This document shows positions 20,997 through 22,286 of a DNA stretch of 22,286 bases, in pieces. Each line of letters starts with the position of its first letter. Position 1 is the first letter of the stretch. Source of the stretch: CAYVFC01 sp964450715 (lineage in GTDB: Bacteria; Myxococcota_A; Polyangia; Polyangiales; JAFGIB01); assembly GCA_964450715.1 (NCBI GenBank), contig CAYVFC010000132.1, positions 1-22,286 on the forward strand. Direction: 5' to 3'. Position numbers and translations under genes: made by a program. The notes below the pieces were generated by a model. The model did no database searches, was not told the origin of the DNA, and saw only the letters and a program-made list of their open reading frames with translations.

Positions 20997-22052
20997 ATGC
21001 GGATCGTTTGCGCTTCATTGGCGGCCGTGTTGGCTCTGACGGCATCCTCGCCGGGCTGCTTTCTCGCGCACGGCAGCCCCGGTACGCAGGACGACGGTCC
21101 TGGAGGCGAGGGAGAGGTCGACGCCGGCGGCGGGGGCATCGGCGGCGGGGCGGGCGGGTACGGTATCGACGCCGGGATCGACACGGCAGGCACGGGCGGC
21201 GCCGGGGACGACCATCAAGAGGAGAAACCGGTGCCGTGCGCCGTGGAGCACGACGGGGACGTCGACGGCAACGTGGAGGACCGCCGCACCTATGACGAGA
21301 ACGGCAACGAGCTCAGCAGGGAGTTCGACGCGTACGACCTCGGCGAGAACTACTCTCGTTCGGTCAATACCTACGACGATAACGGCAACCTGCTGACCGA
21401 GGAAGACTACTACCCGGGCGAAGGCTTGAGGGTGCTCGCCGTTCACTCCTATATCTTCGACGCCGACGGCAACGTGCTCGTCGAGGAGGTGTACCTGGAA
21501 GACTTGGGAACCGTAATCAACCGTGTGACCAATACCTATGACGCCGGCGGTGGCATGACCTCGGTACTGGAGGAGGACCCCGACCTGGACGGCGTGGCGG
21601 ACGTCCGCACCGTTTCCACCTACGACGAAGACGGCAACCTGCTCTCGAGCGAACAGGACAACGACGCGGACGGCACGCCGGAGAGTCGACGGACCCGCAC
21701 CTACGACGAAAACGGCAATAAGTTGACCGAGAACTACGATAACCAGGCCGACGGCTCGGTAGAGAACCGCTGGATCTATACCTATGATAGCCACGGCAAC
21801 CTGGTCACCGAGCAGCACGACCGCAATGCCGACGGCGCGATAGACGACAGCCGCACCGCGACCAATACCTATGACGCGGATGGAAATCTGCTGAGCGTTC
21901 GCTGGGACAGCCAGGAGTTCTTTTACGGCAGCGGCGCCCGGGACACCGACTACACCTACGATGCCGCGGGCAACCGGCTGAGCGAGGAAACCATCGGCGT
22001 CAACGGCGCGGTGGCCAGTCGCACGAAGTATTACTACGACTGCGGAGGTTGA
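20997..22052 (+). CDS. YD-repeat-like surface lipoprotein
   Basis: A 351-residue exported protein. The ATG at 20997 opens a signal peptide MRIVCASLAAVLALTASSPG ending at a Cys (residue 21; a loose lipobox, SPGC), so it is probably a lipoprotein. GAAGAAGGGG is the likely ribosome binding site, rather far upstream. A Gly/Asp-rich linker (~residues 30-70) follows, and then nine to ten repeats of roughly 25-31 residues of the form TYDENGNxLTExxDxxADGxxxxR, ending in YYYDCGG. This resembles the YD repeat of RHS/teneurin proteins, which build beta-shell structures. The Asp-rich DxDxDG stretches (DADGTPES, DLDGVADV) also look like calcium-binding EF-hand-like or thrombospondin type-3 loops. There is no RHS core or toxin end, so it may be a stand-alone adhesive or structural surface protein. 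Confidence 0.82.
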   Translation: MRIVCASLAAVLALTASSPGCFLAHGSPGTQDDGPGGEGEVDAGGGGIGGGAGGYGIDAGIDTAGTGGAGDDHQEEKPVPCAVEHDGDVDGNVEDRRTYDENGNELSREFDAYDLGENYSRSVNTYDDNGNLLTEEDYYPGEGLRVLAVHSYIFDADGNVLVEEVYLEDLGTVINRVTNTYDAGGGMTSVLEEDPDLDGVADVRTVSTYDEDGNLLSSEQDNDADGTPESRRTRTYDENGNKLTENYDNQADGSVENRWIYTYDSHGNLVTEQHDRNADGAIDDSRTATNTYDADGNLLSVRWDSQEFFYGSGARDTDYTYDAAGNRLSEETIGVNGAVASRTKYYYDCGG

Positions 22053-22090
22053 GCGAACGCTGTAGCCGGTTTTTGCGAAGCGCATTTTTA

Positions 22091-22120
22091 GCTTCGAAGG
22101 AGCGGTCTGGCCTTCGAAGC
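22091..22120. repeat. Hairpin after the YD-repeat lipoprotein gene
   Basis: GCTTCGAAGG (22091-22100) and CCTTCGAAGC (22111-22120) are perfect inverted copies around a 10-base loop. There is no T tract on either downstream side, so it is a weak terminator candidate. Confidence 0.5.
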
Positions 22121-22135
22121 GCTGGTTCTGGCTTC

Positions 22136-22250
22136 GGGGGGGGGGGGGACCCCACCCGGGTTGTCCACCCCCGGGGGTCGGGGGGGGCCCAGCCCCCCCG
22201 CCCCCCCGCCCGGGCCCCCCCCCCCCCCGGCCGGGGGGACCGGGGGGGGT
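22136..22250. other. G/C homopolymer tract, probable assembly or sequencing artefact
   Basis: A 13-base G run at 22136-22148 is followed by ~100 bases made almost wholly of G and C runs of 5-14 bases. This is quite unlike the rest of the window and is typical of low-quality read ends at a contig edge. No gene should be called through it. Confidence 0.7.
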
Positions 22251-22286
22251 CGCTGACGCTCCCGGTGTCAAGGCCGCCGACGCAGC

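Noticed and set aside
20994..21005. GGTATGCGGATC shared with the repeat at 8418-8429
   Set aside because: Similarity stops after 12 bases and the site is the start of a real gene; chance is likely.
20425..21045. 206-codon minus-strand frame upstream of nfnA
   Set aside because: It is Arg/Ser/Pro-rich, with no ribosome binding site or domain, and overlaps the lipoprotein start on the other strand.

Overview
The window is GC-rich bacterial chromosomal DNA, probably from a Myxococcota-like or other deltaproteobacterial-type lineage and probably from a metagenome or draft contig. The lineage is inferred from three things: Gly/Ala-rich lipoproteins, one carrying the Cys-rich CGNGVIDPGEACDG module typical of myxobacterial surface proteins; anaerobe-type flavin/Fe-S enzymes; and a sigma-54 controlled ammonium operon. 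The last ~120 bases are G/C homopolymers that look like a poor-quality contig end.

Layout. (1) 1-1738: the edge of an integrative element. A gene tail, a small GTG-start gene and a tyrosine integrase lie in a tight + strand series, and the integrase reading frame ends inside an oppositely oriented tRNA-Arg(UCU) gene, the presumed attachment site. (2) 1750-7778: three large polytopic membrane proteins. Two of them (3641-5494 minus, 5913-7778 plus) are clear divergently transcribed paralogues with an Asp-Asp motif in the first external loop, as in GT-C glycosyltransferases. The third (1750-3465) has the same general architecture. (3) 7941-9314: a NifX/NifB-type cofactor-domain protein with a Gly/His tail, convergent with a class III-like sirtuin. 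(4) 9697-12483: a nitrogen operon with a textbook -24/-12 promoter, an outer-membrane beta-barrel protein, the ammonium channel AmtB, a PII protein lacking the uridylylated Tyr51, and a strong intrinsic terminator. (5) 12497-15275: repeat-rich DNA with two lipoproteins, one Sel1-like and one serine hydrolase (beta-lactamase family). (6) 15280-20287: a minus-strand operon nfnA-nfnB-fdhA, combining an NfnAB-like flavin module with a NuoG-type, Cys-containing formate dehydrogenase and no NuoE/NuoF partner. (7) 20997-22052: a YD-repeat-like lipoprotein.

How the genes may work together. The ammonium operon would be switched on under nitrogen limitation by sigma-54 and an NtrC-type activator, with PII gating AmtB through ATP/2-oxoglutarate rather than uridylylation. 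The nfnA-nfnB-fdhA operon would encode one cytoplasmic complex coupling formate/CO2 with NADP(H), and perhaps ferredoxin or another carrier. The NfnA-like subunit has lost the usual NAD-binding signatures and gained a C-terminal four-Cys motif. This operon is the best candidate here for an undescribed system.

Several dispersed repeat families fill the intergenic spaces: a REP-like inverted repeat ending in GAAATGACA, a palindromic GGGGGCAAGCCCC/GGTCGCAAGG family, and a ~70-nt repeat, one copy of which lies in a 167-bp element with 21-nt inverted ends. I saw no CRISPR array, rRNA or transposase gene.
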